Shown here: in pieces, positions 17,910 through 26,719 of the stretch
Position numbering within the stretch: position 1 is the first letter of the stretch
Layout of the letters: each line of letters begins with the position of its first letter
NCBI GenBank assembly: GCA_029243485.1
Contig: JAQWRY010000028.1
Coordinates: 1-64,000, forward strand
DNA length: 64,000 bases
Direction: 5' to 3'
Origin: Candidatus Binatia bacterium
Lineage (GTDB): Bacteria > Desulfobacterota > Binatia > UBA12015
Position numbers and translations under genes: made by a program
Notes under the pieces: model-generated
Told to the model about the DNA's origin: nothing
Databases searched by the model: none
Seen by the model: only the letters and a program-made list of their open reading frames with translations

Positions 17910-18434
17910 GTGAGAGAGTCGACGAGTGCCCGCCGGGACGTGTTGCGCTTCGCCGCGACGTTTCTCGGGCTCGTGATCGCGTTCCGCTGGATCGTGTCCA
18001 CCGGGCCGATCGAGCGCGTGTTGCACGACCCGCTCTGCACCCTCATCGCGCGCTTGTCCGGGGCAATCTTGTCCCCGTTCGGGACCGCGACCGTGCAGGG
18101 CAATCGCCTGGCCTTCGACGGCTTCTGGGTCATCGTCGTGGAGGCGTGCAACGGCGTCCTGCCGACGACGATTTATCTCGCGGCCGTGCTTGCGTTCCCG
18201 ACCACCTGGGTCGCGCGGCTCTGGGGAGTCGCGATCGGCGTTCCGACAATCTTTCTTCTGAATCTGGTTCGCGTGGTGAGCCTCCTGATTCTCGGCGCGT
18301 ACTGGCCCGCGGCGTTCGAGCAGGTCCACATCTATGTCTGGCAGACTCTCATCATCGCGCTCTCGATGGGGGTTTGGATTTTCTGGGCGGAGTACTTCGT
18401 CCGACCGACGGCTCGGGTTGGCGCGGGCGCTTAG
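17910..18434 (+). CDS. xrtH: Exosortase H-type membrane cysteine transpeptidase
   Basis: 174 residues, almost all membrane helices, from a GTG at 17910. The exosortase catalytic triad is visible: Cys80 in VEACNGVLPTT, Arg121 in LNLVRVVSLLILG, and His140 in FEQVHIYVWQ. The short length and the AFP segment after the cysteine match the exosortase H group, which sorts proteins with a C-terminal tripartite tail (motif like IPTLxxWG, a hydrophobic helix, basic end) to the cell surface. The next gene overlaps and encodes its usual partner. Triad and topology are seen; the XrtH subclass is from family resemblance. Confidence 0.82.
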   Translation: MRESTSARRDVLRFAATFLGLVIAFRWIVSTGPIERVLHDPLCTLIARLSGAILSPFGTATVQGNRLAFDGFWVIVVEACNGVLPTTIYLAAVLAFPTTWVARLWGVAIGVPTIFLLNLVRVVSLLILGAYWPAAFEQVHIYVWQTLIIALSMGVWIFWAEYFVRPTARVGAGA

Positions 18435-19482
18435 CTTTCTGTTGCGGGCCGTCGTCGGCGTCACGGCGGTCTATCTTCTGTGGATTCCACTCGGGGAGCC
18501 GACGCTCGTCGTCGTGGCGCGCGCGACGGAGGTGTTGCTGTCGTGGGTCTGGACGCCGCCCCTGATCACCGGGCTCGAGGTCTCCGGCGATACGGTGAAC
18601 ATCCGAGGGCTCTTCTTTACGCCGGGGCAGTGGATGGGACGGTGGGCGGCCGGCAACCTCCCCCTCTTCGTGATCGGATCCCTGGGACTCTCGATTGCGG
18701 TTCCTGTTCGTGGTTGGGCGGACCGATGGGCGCTCATCGGCGGCACATTGCTCGTTTGTTTCCTGGTTATGGTCGCGATCTCGGCGGTCGAGGTGCTCAC
18801 GGTCTCTGCGGTCTGGGCCAAGGGTCGCGAAGGCGTCCTGCTGCTGTCGGAGCCCGAGCGCCAATTCATCGAGCAGGCGCACGGGAGCATCGACTTCATC
18901 CAGATGCTGCTGCCCGCGACCCTCGCGTTGTTGGCGTACGGATTCGTGTGGGCAGAGGAGGGCTCCACCGACGGGCGCTCCTCCTGGGCGGTGCCTATGT
19001 GGCTTTGGGGCACGTTCGCCGCCGTCTTCGCGCTGTCGATGCTCCCCACGTCCCCACCCGGTCCGGCGGCTCGGCTCGCGCGCTTCCAACAGACCGCGGA
19101 GCTCAATCCGCGGTCCGCTGAGGTATGGTTCGCCTATGCTCGTGCGGCCAGTCGGACCCGAGGGGCGCGGGGGGCGGTCGATGCGTTCGAGCAGGCGATG
19201 GCCAACGGGGCCAATCCGCATGCCGCGCGGATCGGCATCGCTGAGAGCCTGCTCGCGTCCGGGCGGCCGGGGGACGCGCTCACGGTTGCGCAGCAGGCTC
19301 TTCGCGACGGCCCGCCAAGCCCGCGGTTGGTCGCCGCGGAAGCCACGGCACTGACGGCGCTCCGGCGTCCCTGCGACGCCGTTCGGCAGATCGAGATGCG
19401 CGCGCGCGGGGAACTCCCACCGGTGCTCGTAAGGACGCGTCGGGTTGCAGAGAAGGGGTGTGCCGCGGTCGAAGGCGGCTAG
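18418..19482 (+). CDS. Exosortase H-associated membrane protein with TPR-like tail
   Basis: About 354 residues; the TTG at 18418 overlaps the exosortase stop, implying coupling. About six membrane segments lie in the first 215 residues (AVVGVTAVYLLWIPL, WALIGGTLLVCFLVMVAISA, LLPATLALLAYGF, WLWGTFAAVFALS). This layout and position match the membrane protein that accompanies XrtH. Residues 225-354 are soluble, with TPR-like helical pairs (LNPRSAEVWFAYARAA, DAFEQAMANGANP, DALTVAQQAL), facing one side of the membrane. It may hold or present sorting substrates. The role is inferred from partnership only. Confidence 0.72.
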   Translation: MARALSFLLRAVVGVTAVYLLWIPLGEPTLVVVARATEVLLSWVWTPPLITGLEVSGDTVNIRGLFFTPGQWMGRWAAGNLPLFVIGSLGLSIAVPVRGWADRWALIGGTLLVCFLVMVAISAVEVLTVSAVWAKGREGVLLLSEPERQFIEQAHGSIDFIQMLLPATLALLAYGFVWAEEGSTDGRSSWAVPMWLWGTFAAVFALSMLPTSPPGPAARLARFQQTAELNPRSAEVWFAYARAASRTRGARGAVDAFEQAMANGANPHAARIGIAESLLASGRPGDALTVAQQALRDGPPSPRLVAAEATALTALRRPCDAVRQIEMRARGELPPVLVRTRRVAEKGCAAVEGG

Positions 19483-19503
19483 GCGCCGTCTTGGCGCACG
19501 CTC

Positions 19504-20829
19504 CTAGCCTCCGGGCTCCGGCGCCGCCCTGATCCGGTCGAGCGCGACCCCGCTGCGTCCCATCAGGTCGCGGACGGCCGGGGAGACCGCAAGCTCGCGT
19601 TCCTTCGCGTATGCTTCGTGGTTCGCGTCGATGTCGTCCTGGTCGTAGCGGTAGTTCACCATGAGACCGAGGGACTGCCGGATGCCCTTGTGGGACACGT
19701 CGCCGAGCCAGTTGATGCGGTCGAGCCGCGCACCATTTCGCAGATGGAAGCGGGCGACCGGATCGATCGGCTGGCCGTCGGCGCGACGTTCGGCAAAGTA
19801 GCGTGCGCATAGGGCGAGCAATGTTTCGGAGATCGCCGGCCGCGGCGCCTCGCGGGCCGTCCAGCTCCGCTCGTCGAGCATCTGTCGCACCCCGCCGGCC
19901 GCGAGTTGGGCGTCGGCCCCTTCGACATGGAGCGCCTCCGGCTGACGTGCGAGGCGCGTGTCGAGCCACACCCGAAAGCCGGGGATCGGGGAGAGCGTCG
20001 CGTATTGTGTGAGTCGGGGCAGGTCGTGACTCAGGACGTCCACCGCGCGCTTGATCAGGTACTCGCCGAAGCTGATTCCACGTAGTCCCGTCTGCGGGCT
20101 CGAGATTGAGTAGAAGACCGCGGTGTCCGCATGGCGGGGGTTTCCGGCCGGCGCGGTTTCGTCCAGCAGGGTCTGTACGCTGCGGGACACGCCGACGCAG
20201 AGAGCGACCTCGACGAAGGCGAGCGGCTCGGCGGGCATCGACGGGTGGAAGAGCCCGTAGCATCGACGGTCGGAGTCGAGACGGTTGCGCAGGTCCTCCC
20301 AGTCGCGAATGGCGTGGACCGCCTCGTAGGCGATCAGCTTCTCGAGAAGCAGGGCGGGCGACCTCCACGTGAGCCGTGTGAGTTCGAGAAACCCGAAGTC
20401 GAGCCAGGAGACGAGGAGCTTCTTCAGATCTTCGTCGAGGCCGCCGAGTTCCGGGCTCTGCGAGGCGATCGAGAGCAGGTCGGCGCGCATGTCGACTAGG
20501 AACTTCACGCCTCCCTCGACGCCGTTGAACTGGGTCAGAAGGCGCCGGCGGGGCGGGGTGAGTGCCGCACGAAGTTCCGCCTCGCTGGCGACCCGATCGG
20601 TTGCGTTGGTTGCGTTCTGGTAGCTCGCGATCGCCGCGGTCACGGCCTCGCGGCCCGGGGCGAAGTCCTCCGCCAGAACGGTGAGGAAGCGCCGGCGCGC
20701 GTCGCGGTCGAGCTCGGCGTAGGCTCTGGCGAGATCGGCAGCGCGGGCCCGTGCGGAGACCTCACCGCCGGGCCCCTCGAGGCATTCGAGAATCCGACGT
20801 CTCCAGATATCGCGTTCGTGGGTGCTCAC
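19504..20829 (-). CDS. Malonyl-CoA decarboxylase
   Basis: A 441-residue cytoplasmic enzyme converting malonyl-CoA to acetyl-CoA. Family landmarks appear in order: RRRLLTQFNGVEGGVKFLVD, HPSMPAEPLAFVEVAL, VFYSISSPQTGLRGISFGEYL (containing the catalytic Ser), LSPIPGFRVWL, DPVARFHLRNGARLD (catalytic His), and SHKGIRQSLGLMVNY. The length is normal for bacterial MatA/MLYCD. No malonyl-CoA synthetase or malonate transporter is adjacent, so it may detoxify malonyl-CoA or feed fatty-acid breakdown rather than a malonate operon. It is convergent with the exosortase-partner gene. Confidence 0.93.
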   Translation of the reverse strand: MSTHERDIWRRRILECLEGPGGEVSARARAADLARAYAELDRDARRRFLTVLAEDFAPGREAVTAAIASYQNATNATDRVASEAELRAALTPPRRRLLTQFNGVEGGVKFLVDMRADLLSIASQSPELGGLDEDLKKLLVSWLDFGFLELTRLTWRSPALLLEKLIAYEAVHAIRDWEDLRNRLDSDRRCYGLFHPSMPAEPLAFVEVALCVGVSRSVQTLLDETAPAGNPRHADTAVFYSISSPQTGLRGISFGEYLIKRAVDVLSHDLPRLTQYATLSPIPGFRVWLDTRLARQPEALHVEGADAQLAAGGVRQMLDERSWTAREAPRPAISETLLALCARYFAERRADGQPIDPVARFHLRNGARLDRINWLGDVSHKGIRQSLGLMVNYRYDQDDIDANHEAYAKERELAVSPAVRDLMGRSGVALDRIRAAPEPGG

Positions 20830-20874
20830 GGTCTAGGCTCGTGACACGTGTATCGGACTCGGGGGTGAACTGGG

Positions 20875-21870
20875 TTAGATCAATCCCTTGGCCTTTGCGA
20901 GGTCGAGCAAGGGGGTTTCCGGACGCGCCCCGTAGTGCGAGATCACTTCGGCTGCCGCCAGGCCGCCGAGCGCGCCGCAACGGGCGACGTCGAATCCTCG
21001 CGTGTAGCCGAAAAGGAAGCCGGCCGCGTACTGATCGCCGGCGCCGGTGGTGTCGATCGCGCGCTCGACCTTCTCGGGGTCGATCACGTGAACCTCGTCC
21101 CCCGAGACGACCACGGATCCCTTCTCGCCCCGCGTGAGCGCCGCGAGCGTCGTCTTGCCGCGGAGCTTTTGGAGCGCGTCGTCGAAGTTGTCGACCTGGT
21201 AGAGCGAGCAGATCTCCGTCTCGTTCGCGAAAACGATGTCGACGCCGCTCTCGACGAGCTCCTGGAACTCGCTGCGATAGCGGTCGACGCAGAACGCGTC
21301 AGAGAGCGTGAGGGCGACTTTTCGTCCGGCCTCGTGCGCGATCTTCATCGCTTTCCGGAAGGCCTCCTTCGCGGCCGGCGGATCCCAGAGGTAACCTTCT
21401 AGGTACGTGACCGCGGAGTCCCGGACGTCGTCGGCGTTCACGTCGTCGGGGCCGAGCGTCACGCAAGCGCCGAGGTAGGTGTTCATCGTGCGTTGCGCGT
21501 CGGACGTGACGAGGATCAGGCAGCGTGCGGTCGAGGGGCCGCTCTCGGCTATCGGCGTTTCGTAGTGAACCCCGAGGGCGCGGACGTCGTGTGTAAAGAT
21601 GTTGCCGAGCTGGTCCCGCTTCACCTTCCCGACGAAAGACGTGCTCCCGCCGAACGATGCAATGCCGGCGATCGTGTTGGCAGCGGATCCGCCCGAGGCT
21701 TCGACGCCCGGGCCCATCTCCCGGTAGAGCTGCTCTGCCGCCTCGGCGTCGAGCAGCTGCATCGCGCCCTTGGTGAGGCCGCGCTCGACGAGGAAGGCTT
21801 CATCTGTGCTCGCGAGCACGTCGACGATGGCATTTCCGATTCCCAGGACGTCGTATTTTGCATTCGGCAT
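20875..21870 (-). CDS. Adenosine kinase-like PfkB sugar/nucleoside kinase
   Basis: 331 residues of ribokinase (PfkB) fold. The first PfkB signature is ASGGSAANTIAGIASFGG near residues 58-75, and the second, with catalytic Asp, is IDTTGAGDQYAAGFLFG near 280-296. The start GIGNAIVDVLA matches adenosine kinases, which recover adenosine to AMP with ATP. The length fits. A fructokinase or inosine kinase is a less likely alternative. The gene diverges from the CysQ-like phosphatase, about 100 bases away; both enzymes handle adenosine nucleotides, which may be more than chance. Confidence 0.88.
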   Translation of the reverse strand: MPNAKYDVLGIGNAIVDVLASTDEAFLVERGLTKGAMQLLDAEAAEQLYREMGPGVEASGGSAANTIAGIASFGGSTSFVGKVKRDQLGNIFTHDVRALGVHYETPIAESGPSTARCLILVTSDAQRTMNTYLGACVTLGPDDVNADDVRDSAVTYLEGYLWDPPAAKEAFRKAMKIAHEAGRKVALTLSDAFCVDRYRSEFQELVESGVDIVFANETEICSLYQVDNFDDALQKLRGKTTLAALTRGEKGSVVVSGDEVHVIDPEKVERAIDTTGAGDQYAAGFLFGYTRGFDVARCGALGGLAAAEVISHYGARPETPLLDLAKAKGLI

Positions 21871-21970
21871 CGGGGTTCGTGGCTACCACACGGTCCCGCA
21901 CCTGGCACGTAGCTTGAGCCGGAGGCGTCCCGTAGAGTTCCCGCGAACCGGTATAGTGGAGGCAGACTTG

Positions 21971-22951
21971 GTGGAACGAGAAGCGGAGCTTCGAGCAGGC
22001 GTGGAGGCGGTACGAGCCGCCGCGAGGATTTGTGTGGACGTCCAGAAGCGGTTGGTGACGGCCGATACTCTGGAGAAGAAGGACAAGAGTCCGGTCACGG
22101 TTGCGGACTTCGCCTCGCAGGCGATCGTCTGTTCGCTACTGCAGAAGGCCCTGCCGGGCGACCGGGTGGTCGGCGAGGAAGACGCGGCCGATCTGCGCAC
22201 CGACGAGAACGCCGCGCTGTGTGCCGCCGTCGTCGAGCGCGTCTCCGCAGAGCTCGAGGGCGATCTCGATGCCCAACAGGTCCTCGAAGCGATCGACCTG
22301 GGCGGCGCGGACGCAAAGGGTGACCGCTACTGGACGCTCGACCCGATCGACGGCACGAAGGGCTTTCTGCGGGGCGAGCAGTACGCGGTCGCGCTCGGCC
22401 TGATCGAGGGTGGGCAGGTGACGCTCGGTATTCTCGGATGCCCGAACCTTCCGTTCGCGGGTGGGACGGGTGCGCTCTTCGTCGGGGGGCGGGGCGTGTC
22501 GCCGCAGGGGTACTCGCTGTCGGATCCCGGTGCCGCCGGGAGCGACATCCACGTTGCCCAGCCGGCGAGTGTCGCGGCCGCGCGTTTTTGTGAGTCCGTG
22601 GAATCCGGTCACTCCGACCAGGGGCAGTCGCAGGAAATCGCACGGCGCCTCGGCATCACCGCGGAGCCGTACCGGATCGATAGCCAGTGTAAGTACGCGG
22701 CCGTCGCGAAGGGTGATTCCTCTATCTACCTGCGTCTTCCGACGCGCGCCGACTACCGCGAGAAGATCTGGGATCATGCCGCCGGGAAGGCCGTGGTCGA
22801 GGCCGCGGGCGGTCGGGTCACCGACGCCGACGGCAAGGATCTGGATTTCACGCTCGGCCGTACTCTCGATCAGAATCGCGGTATCATCGCGACGAGCGGT
22901 GCGATCCACGATCAGGTCCTCGACGCCGTCCGTACCGTGCTCGGCAGCTAG
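21971..22951 (+). CDS. 3'(2'),5'-bisphosphate nucleotidase (CysQ/HAL2-like)
   Basis: 326 residues starting at GTG 21971, with GGAGG eight bases upstream; a TTG directly before it is an alternative. Metal-site motifs of the inositol-monophosphatase superfamily are present: SPVTVADFASQ (about 42), VGEEDA (about 68), DPIDGTKGF (about 123-131) and WDHAAGKAVVEAAGG (about 265). The insertion and overall size match eukaryotic-type HAL2/PAP phosphatases, which remove the 3' phosphate of phosphoadenosine phosphate in sulfate assimilation. The adjacent adenosine kinase would fit the AMP/adenosine theme. The substrate is inferred. Confidence 0.88.
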   Translation: MEREAELRAGVEAVRAAARICVDVQKRLVTADTLEKKDKSPVTVADFASQAIVCSLLQKALPGDRVVGEEDAADLRTDENAALCAAVVERVSAELEGDLDAQQVLEAIDLGGADAKGDRYWTLDPIDGTKGFLRGEQYAVALGLIEGGQVTLGILGCPNLPFAGGTGALFVGGRGVSPQGYSLSDPGAAGSDIHVAQPASVAAARFCESVESGHSDQGQSQEIARRLGITAEPYRIDSQCKYAAVAKGDSSIYLRLPTRADYREKIWDHAAGKAVVEAAGGRVTDADGKDLDFTLGRTLDQNRGIIATSGAIHDQVLDAVRTVLGS

Positions 22952-22966
22952 GAGGCGAGCGCAAGG

Positions 22967-23710
22967 ATGGATCGTCGAGCCGAGCGGGTATGGACGGCCG
23001 CGCGCCGTCTGCATCGAGAGCTCGCGCCGCTCTCCTTCGGGGAGCCGGTGACGCACGTGTACGACCCGCTGGAGTACGCGGCCGCCGGTCATCGCGCTTA
23101 CGTCCATGCGTTTGCGGCCGGTCAAAAGAGGGTGCTCTTCCTCGGGATGAATCCCGGCCCGTTCGGGATGGCGCAGACCGGGGTGCCGTTCGGAGAGGTG
23201 AGCCGGGTTCGAGATTGGTTGGGGATCGAGGCCCGGATCGGTCGCCCGAAGATCGAGCACCCTAAACGGCCGATTCTCGGCTTTGCGTGCACGCGCAGCG
23301 AGGTCAGCGGAACACGCGTCTGGGACGCGATCGCGGACCATTGGGGAACGCCGGAGCGCTTCTTCGCCGACCACTACATCGCGAACTACTGCCCGCTTCT
23401 ATTCATGGAAGAAACGGGGCGGAATCGCACCCCGGACAAGCTCGTTCCGGCCGAGCGCGAACCTTTGTTCGCGGCGTGCGATCGCCACCTGAAGCAGGTC
23501 GTGCGCATCCTCGAGCCCGAATGGGTCGTCGGCATCGGAGGCTTTGCGTGCAAGCGGGCGCAGCTCGTCCTCGGGGACGAGGGGCCGAAGATCGGCACGA
23601 TCCTTCATCCGAGCCCGGCGAATCCCCGGGCCAACCGCGGCTGGGTGAAGGAGGTCGACGCGCAGATGCGAGCGCTCGGCCTGTGCGACGGCGCGAAGCA
23701 TCGCCAGTAG
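22967..23710 (+). CDS. SMUG1-like uracil-DNA glycosylase
   Basis: A 247-residue DNA-repair enzyme that excises uracil. Family motifs: [20 protein letters not shown] near residues 57-76 and [14 protein letters not shown] near 209-222, which supplies the catalytic-site histidine. [11 protein letters not shown] and the NYCPLLFME segment are also typical of SMUG1. The start codon follows 15 bases after the phosphatase stop, so co-transcription is likely. SMUG1-type enzymes are patchy in bacteria, often replacing Ung. The C-terminus runs into the remnant kinase on the other strand. Confidence 0.92.
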   Translation: MDRRAERVWTAARRLHRELAPLSFGEPVTHVYDPLEYAAAGHRAYVHAFAAGQKRVLFLGMNPGPFGMAQTGVPFGEVSRVRDWLGIEARIGRPKIEHPKRPILGFACTRSEVSGTRVWDAIADHWGTPERFFADHYIANYCPLLFMEETGRNRTPDKLVPAEREPLFAACDRHLKQVVRILEPEWVVGIGGFACKRAQLVLGDEGPKIGTILHPSPANPRANRGWVKEVDAQMRALGLCDGAKHRQ

Positions 23711-23711
23711 G

Positions 23712-24338
23712 GCTCGGTTCCGTCCGGGCCCGGGAGGCGCACTTTGAAGTGGAACGTGCTGCCACGGCCGAGTTCGCTCTCGGCTTCGATCGCACCGTCC
23801 ATGGGCCGCACGAGCTGCGAGGCGATCGCGAGTCCGAGTCCCGCACCGCTCGTGTCGCGGTCTCCAACAGACGTCTTCGAACGCGGGGCTCAGATAGAGA
23901 AGCCGGGGCTGACGGGGGTTGCGGACCCAGAACACCTGCCGGGTATTCTCGGCCAGGAAGAGAAACGGCCCATCGTCTTCGTGCAGCACGTCGTCGAGGA
24001 CGTGCAGTTGCGTGAGGTCCGTCGAGTCGGCGAGGACCAGCGGTTCGGGCTCCCGTTGCCACAGGACGTGTCGGAAGAACCAGCTGCGTTCCCGACCGTC
24101 ACGGGTGACCACGGACGTGATGCCGCGCCCGGATCCGGTCCGAAGCAGCTGTCGCATGGCGATGGGGAAGTACGGGCGAATGGGCTCGGCGAGGAACTCG
24201 TGTCCGATCATCTCGTCGGCCGCGTATCCAAGCGCTGTTAGCGGGGGCGGTGTTGATGTACAGAAGCCGCCCTTCGAGCGTATGGATTCCGATGAGCCCG
24301 GGGCTGCGTTCGAGAACCCCGAAGCGCTTGAGGCCCAA
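23712..24338 (-). pseudogene. Sensor histidine kinase remnant (PAS ends joined to an ATPase tail)
   Basis: On the minus strand a PAS-like start (ERSPGLIGIHTLEGRLLYIN) is in one frame; at about 24236-24241 a frameshift moves the reading to ALGYAADEMIGHEFLAEP. A second PAS-like part ends at [11 protein letters not shown] near 23877, where it is joined out of frame to [16 protein letters not shown] and the end of an HATPase domain ([14 protein letters not shown]). The entire HisKA and most of the ATPase are missing, and no stop is found before the neighbouring glycosylase gene. The gene cannot make a working kinase. The pieces are seen; the ancestral domain order is inferred. Confidence 0.72.
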
Positions 24339-24577
24339 TCCGGAAACAGACGTTGCGATACGTTCAGAGCTCCGTGTCGGCCGAGGGTCGGAGCGAGGTG
24401 TGGCCGCTTTAGGGAAGACCAGAATACCGCGGTGCGAACGCTCGAAGAAGGGTGCGACGGTTGATCTCCGCAGTCCCGCGCCGCATTTCTACCTTCGCCA
24501 CATGGGGCGCCATGGTGCGCTACGCAAAGGATGTGTAGACGGCGCAGGTTGCGCAGAGCAGTCGCCGCGCGGCCCGT

Positions 24578-25906
24578 CTAGCTCTGTGCTCCCCACGTAG
24601 ATTCGAGCGGCGACGGAGGGCGCCCGTCGAGTATCCGTGCAAGGACGGCGTTCGCGCTCTCGCGCCGGCCGGCGCGAATCAAGCTGGAGAGGAACGTCTG
24701 TCGAAACAGGTCGTCCTGCGCGTCGCTCCCACCGACGCAGCCGATGCCTTCCACGACCGGCTCGAGCAGAGTCGCGCTGCGGACGGAGTCGCCTTGCGCG
24801 AAGGCAGCGCAGGCGTCGACGAGCGCGAGCCCCGCGTCGTCCCACACGCGGCGACGCTCGCCGCTTGTGGCATCGCGCGCGCGCCGGCTGGCGGCGATCT
24901 GGCACTCCACGGCCTCGGTCCGGCCTGCCCGCGCTAGCGCGTACACGTTGTGCGCGGTGACGAACGGGATGAAGCACTCCTCGGCTCGCGGCTCCAGGTA
25001 GTCGGCGAGCGAGGCCCACTCGTCGTCGAGCTCACGGCCGGCCATCTCGATTCGCCAGAGCAGCGAGATCGCATCGACTTGTTCGCCGACGGATCCGGGG
25101 AGCGCGCCGGAGACACTCTTTCGATGGATTCGAAGGGTTTCTTCGAAGTCCAGCCGCGCGAGACTGAACAGGGCAAGGTGCCAGGCGTTGTGTCCGTGAA
25201 TGGGTTGGCCGCTCTCGTCCCATGTCGGTTCTAGGTCGCGCATCACGGCTTCGCCGTGTTCGATCTCGCCGCGGCGGATGAAGACGTGGGCGAGACAGTG
25301 ATGGGCCCAGGGGCTCGCGCGGACCATGTCGATCGCGCGCTCGGCCAGGGCTCGCGCTTCGTCGAACCGGCCCGAGAGCTCGAGCGCGAACGCGTGCATG
25401 GAAAGGAAGTGGCTCGAATCCTGGTTCACCGGAGCGATTCGTTCCATGTGCGCGAGGAATCGGCGGGCCTGCCAGTGCTGGCCGGTTGCGTAGTAGTGGA
25501 ACTCGGCGACCTTCGCGGCGAGGAGGTCGCGGGGCCAGCGTCCGGTGATCTCTTCGAACCCGTCCATCGCCGCTTCGTAGTCGCCCCGCAGCCACGCGTC
25601 GACGCCGGCGTACCAGAGATCTTCGCGGGGGCCGGGTCGGCCCGTGGCGCGCGCCCTCGCGAGGAAGGTGGCGGCGGCGGCGTTGTCGGCCTCGGTCATC
25701 CCGTAGAGGTGGAAGACGGCGGCCTGGGCCTGGAGCAGGCCGCAGCCCGGGTTCTCGTCCGCGTCGCTCAAGACGCGCATGGGGGTCGGACCGAGCGAGA
25801 GCATCTGTTCGGAGAAGTGGTCGAGAGCCGCGATGGCGGCCTCGGAATCGCTCGAGACATCGACTCCTCGTGCATCTTGCATCCCGCAAGGGTATCCCGT
25901 CGCCAT
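24578..25906 (-). CDS. TTC38-like tetratricopeptide repeat protein
   Basis: 442 residues from the ATG at 25906; the longer frame to 26029 would overlap the next gene's start. It is helical throughout, with TPR pairs and the TTC38 family landmarks: HWQARRFLAHMERIAP, LSMHAFALELSGRFDEA, SPWAHHCLAHVFIRRGEIEHG, and GHNAWHLALFSL. No signal peptide, so cytoplasmic. The function of this family is unknown; members occur in bacteria and animals. The gene diverges from the cytidylate-kinase-like gene with 80 bases between. Confidence 0.83.
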   Translation of the reverse strand: MATGYPCGMQDARGVDVSSDSEAAIAALDHFSEQMLSLGPTPMRVLSDADENPGCGLLQAQAAVFHLYGMTEADNAAAATFLARARATGRPGPREDLWYAGVDAWLRGDYEAAMDGFEEITGRWPRDLLAAKVAEFHYYATGQHWQARRFLAHMERIAPVNQDSSHFLSMHAFALELSGRFDEARALAERAIDMVRASPWAHHCLAHVFIRRGEIEHGEAVMRDLEPTWDESGQPIHGHNAWHLALFSLARLDFEETLRIHRKSVSGALPGSVGEQVDAISLLWRIEMAGRELDDEWASLADYLEPRAEECFIPFVTAHNVYALARAGRTEAVECQIAASRRARDATSGERRRVWDDAGLALVDACAAFAQGDSVRSATLLEPVVEGIGCVGGSDAQDDLFRQTFLSSLIRAGRRESANAVLARILDGRPPSPLESTWGAQS

Positions 25907-25986
25907 CCTGAACCAAGGGCCGGCCGCCGGGCCCCGGGGACCCAGAAGCTCGAAAATGGCGTCCGGTCCGATATACAGAGGTAGAG

Positions 25987-26661
25987 ATGGCAAGAAACAG
26001 CATTGGTGAATTAGTCGAACAGCAGGCACTTCGCTGGCAGAAGGCTCACGAAGACTCGAAGCAGCAGGCTCCGAGGCCCTCCGTCGCGCTCTCCCGGCTC
26101 CCCTTTTCGGGGGCGACAGAACTGGCTCAGATGCTCGGCGTCCGCTTGGACTTCGGGATCTTCGGGCACGAGATCGTGGATCAGATCGCTGCCGAAGAGG
26201 GCGTCAACAAGAGCCTCGTCGAGGGTCTTGATGAGCACGTCGAGAGCGCGATCGAGCGTCACATTCTAGATGGTTTCCGGCGTCGCAATTTCACGGAGAG
26301 CGACTACCTGCGCGATGCCGTGCGCATTGTCAGCACGCTGGGCATGCGCGGCAACACGATCGTGCTCGGGCGCGGTGGGGCCTGCATCCTCCCGGCTGAA
26401 AATACGCTGCGTGTCTTGGTCGTCGCGCCGCAGGAATGGCGTCGGGACCGCCTCGCCGGGATCCACAAGGTCTCGTCGGACGAGGCGACGGAGCGACTCG
26501 AGCGTGAGGATGCCGGGCGCGCCGAGTTCTGGAAGCATCACTTTGGCGTCGAGCACACCGATCCGTTGCTGTACGACGTCGTCGTGAATACCGGTAGCCT
26601 GACCATCGAAGGTGGGGCAGAATTGGTGGAAGCGGCGTTCAAGCAGCGCTTCTCGAGCTAG
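25987..26661 (+). CDS. Cytidylate kinase-like family protein
   Basis: 224 residues matching the cytidylate-kinase-2 group: VALSRLPFSGATELAQMLG in place of the P-loop, FGHEIVDQIA, and GNTIVLGRGGACILP near residue 120. In related proteins the P-loop reads like SReyGSGG; here the glycines are partly replaced (RLPFSGATE), so nucleotide binding may be weak. It may phosphorylate a nucleotide or have become a regulator. Its stop is followed 58 bases later by a TetR gene on the same strand, which may be in the same operon. Confidence 0.72.
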   Translation: MARNSIGELVEQQALRWQKAHEDSKQQAPRPSVALSRLPFSGATELAQMLGVRLDFGIFGHEIVDQIAAEEGVNKSLVEGLDEHVESAIERHILDGFRRRNFTESDYLRDAVRIVSTLGMRGNTIVLGRGGACILPAENTLRVLVVAPQEWRRDRLAGIHKVSSDEATERLEREDAGRAEFWKHHFGVEHTDPLLYDVVVNTGSLTIEGGAELVEAAFKQRFSS

Positions 26662-26719
26662 AGCGGGCAACCGGGGCGGCCGCAATCTGCGGCCGTCGTC
26701 GCCCGGGGATCATCGACTC

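Noticed and set aside
19483-19497. Short stem GCGCC/GGCGC between the exosortase-partner gene and malonyl-CoA decarboxylase
   Set aside because: Only five pairs, no T-tract; such stems arise by chance in GC-rich DNA.
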